Assembly (NCBI RefSeq): GCF_003441615.1
Contig: NZ_CP031842.1
Location: 310,001-374,000, forward strand
Length of the DNA: 64,000 nucleotides
Direction: 5' to 3'
Source: Dechloromonas sp. HYN0024
Lineage (GTDB): Bacteria; Pseudomonadota; Gammaproteobacteria; Burkholderiales; Rhodocyclaceae
The notes below the pieces were generated by a model. The model ran no database searches, had not been told where the DNA came from, and saw nothing but the letters and a program-made list of their open reading frames with translations. Every line of letters starts with the position of its first letter. Position 1 is the first letter of the stretch. Of this stretch, positions 62,587-64,000 are shown one piece after another. The position numbers and the translations under genes were made by a program.

Positions 62587-64000
62587 TTTCCAGTGCCGGT
62601 ACTTTCTCGCCAAGCCGGCGCTGGGCGACCCAGACGAGGAGGGCGTCGATAGCTGCGCTGCCGGCCTGGGCGCGCGGGTGATTGATCAGGAACGTCACGG
62701 CATAGCGTCGGCCCTGGGCGTCGAGGGCGTAGCCGGCAGCCGTCTTGACGCCATCCAGCGTGCCGGTCTTGATATGGGCGCGGCCGCTGGCTTCCGTGCT
62801 GACCAGGCGTTTTTTCATTGTGCCGTCGATGCCGACGATCGGCAGGCTGGATACGAATTCCGGCATGACCGGGCTTTTCCAGGCGTCGAGCAGCAGTCGG
62901 TTGAGGCTGCCGGCGCTGATCCGCTCGCTGCGTGACAGGCCGGAGCCGTTGTCTACCACCAGTTCGGAGAAATGCAGCTGGCGACTGGCCAGCCAGTCGG
63001 TCATGCGCTGTCGGGCACGTTCGGTGGTGGCGGGCGGGGATTCTGCCGAGGGTGCCTCTGGCTGGGTGGCGCTGCCTAAAGTAAGAAACACCTGGCGAGC
63101 CATGACGTTATTGCTGAACTTGTTGATGTCGCGCACGGCATCGGCCAGTGGCGCTGACTCATGCCGGGCGAGCAGGCTGGCACCCAGCGGCACGCTACCG
63201 CCCCGCACTTGTCCGTTGAGCGTGCCACCGAGCTCCTTCCACAGGGCGCGGAGCAGTCCGTCTACCTGAGCCTCGGGCGGCAGTGGCGACAGGTTGAGTG
63301 TTCTTTCGCCGCATAGCGCCGCGTAGCTGCCGGTAAATTCGAGTCGGTGGCCGGTGCTTTCCGGGATCAGGCGGAGGCTGATCAGGTCCTTCCAGTTGCT
63401 ACTGCACTCGCCGCTGCTGGCGCGCAGTTGATTGTCGACGCGGAGGCCTTCGCTCGGTGTTTCCATGAGCAGGCGTGGCTTGCCGTTGTCAGGCAGCAGC
63501 GTGAAACGCAGGGCACGAAAATTAAGGAGCAGGCCATCCGGGCCGACGTTATAGGGGCGCATCGGCTTGTCGTCGAATGCGCCCGGGTCGATGGCCGGGA
63601 CATTGAAGATGCTGCGGTCGAGGACGATGTCGCCACTGATCTGCCGAATGCCGCGCACCTGGACTTGCCGGAGCAGGGCCCATAGATGTTCGATGGCGAA
63701 ACGCGGGTCGCCGCTGCCGCGCAGATACAGATTCCCGCTCAGGACGCCATTTGCCGGTGCTGCCTCGGTCCAGACGCTGGTCTTCCAGGTATAGGCCGGG
63801 CCGAGCAGGTCGAGCGCCGCATAGGTGGTGAGCAGTTTCATCACCGAGGCCGGGTTCATCGCTTGCCCGGCATTGTGGGCGACGAGCGGGGTGCTGGCAT
63901 CGACCGGCTGGACGATGACGGCGACGCTGGTCGCGGGAATCTGGGCTGCCTTCAACGCCTTCAGGACATCAGGCGGGAGCCCTTCGGCCTGTGCGGACAA
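62579..64000 (-). CDS. dacB: D-alanyl-D-alanine carboxypeptidase/endopeptidase, 5' end cut by window
   Basis: DacB (PBP4) trims or cleaves peptidoglycan crosslinks in the periplasm. The visible part has 474 codons. The serine peptidase motifs are SVMK (about 52-55 of the visible part), SNN (near 298) and KTGT (near 413), as in family S13. The true start and most of the signal peptide lie beyond 64000. The TTG at 63998-64000 is unlikely to be the start. It is followed by an overlapping 4Fe-4S gene. Confidence 0.93.
   Translation of the reverse strand: MSAQAEGLPPDVLKALKAAQIPATSVAVIVQPVDASTPLVAHNAGQAMNPASVMKLLTTYAALDLLGPAYTWKTSVWTEAAPANGVLSGNLYLRGSGDPRFAIEHLWALLRQVQVRGIRQISGDIVLDRSIFNVPAIDPGAFDDKPMRPYNVGPDGLLLNFRALRFTLLPDNGKPRLLMETPSEGLRVDNQLRASSGECSSNWKDLISLRLIPESTGHRLEFTGSYAALCGERTLNLSPLPPEAQVDGLLRALWKELGGTLNGQVRGGSVPLGASLLARHESAPLADAVRDINKFSNNVMARQVFLTLGSATQPEAPSAESPPATTERARQRMTDWLASRQLHFSELVVDNGSGLSRSERISAGSLNRLLLDAWKSPVMPEFVSSLPIVGIDGTMKKRLVSTEASGRAHIKTGTLDGVKTAAGYALDAQGRRYAVTFLINHPRAQAGSAAIDALLVWVAQRRLGEKVPALENE

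Overview
The window is a housekeeping stretch of a betaproteobacterial chromosome. The best guess is Rhodocyclales, similar to Dechloromonas or Azonexus. That guess rests on three things: the unbroken order rpoBC - str - S10 - spc - alpha behind tRNA-Tyr/Gly/Thr-tuf-tRNA-Trp-secE-nusG, the strong preference for G or C at third codon positions, and the resemblance of the proteins to betaproteobacterial ones as I remember them. No database search was possible. I see no phage, insertion sequence, CRISPR array or rRNA gene.

Layout. 1-2787: the 3' part of ilvD (cut by the window edge), an overlapping LysE-type exporter gene, and a small periplasmic cytochrome c. 2845-8056: a strong promoter reading tRNA-Tyr, tRNA-Gly, tRNA-Thr, tuf copy 1, tRNA-Trp, secE, nusG and rplKAJL. 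8057-16610: rpoB and rpoC. 16599-35100: rpsL-rpsG-fusA-tuf copy 2, the S10 operon, the spc operon with secY, infA and rpmJ, and the alpha operon with rpoA, closed by a bidirectional terminator. All of this reads on the + strand. The two tuf copies are identical from codon 8 to the stop.

35124-41280 (minus strand) holds four genes joined by 4- to 8-nt overlaps. In transcription order they encode an Atm1-type ABC exporter broken by a frameshift in a G6/C6 tract, a CHASE-domain histidine kinase, a receiver protein with an RsbW-like ATPase domain, and a receiver-PAS protein with an RsbU/SpoIIE-like phosphatase domain. It looks like a membrane-sensed partner-switching module without a DNA-binding output. 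I consider it the most interesting system here.

41384-46172 holds an acyl-CoA thioesterase, a FadL-type outer-membrane protein, a DUF2802-like protein, a SPOR-domain protein with a hexanucleotide repeat, three small lipoproteins and a TPR protein. 46226-48656 holds ridA and recG. 48646-53367 holds a LysR regulator divergent from an MFS transporter, followed by an AcuI/YhdH reductase, a 4-oxalocrotonate-type tautomerase, an Old Yellow Enzyme-type reductase and an unlisted 33-residue membrane peptide gene. 53420-57697 holds an alpha/beta hydrolase, an LplT-PlsC fusion for lysophospholipid recycling, and a GAF-HD-GYP protein. 57865-64000 holds an unknown protein, ubiA and ubiD (ubiquinone synthesis), a GNAT acetyltransferase, a small membrane protein, a 4Fe-4S protein and the 3' part of dacB, which is cut by the window edge.

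A recurring regulatory theme in the ribosomal block is promoter elements lying inside intercistronic hairpins: after rpoC, between rpsJ and rplC, and between rpsQ and rplN. These are predictions from sequence alone. No intergenic gap exceeds about 300 bases except where tRNA genes fill it.
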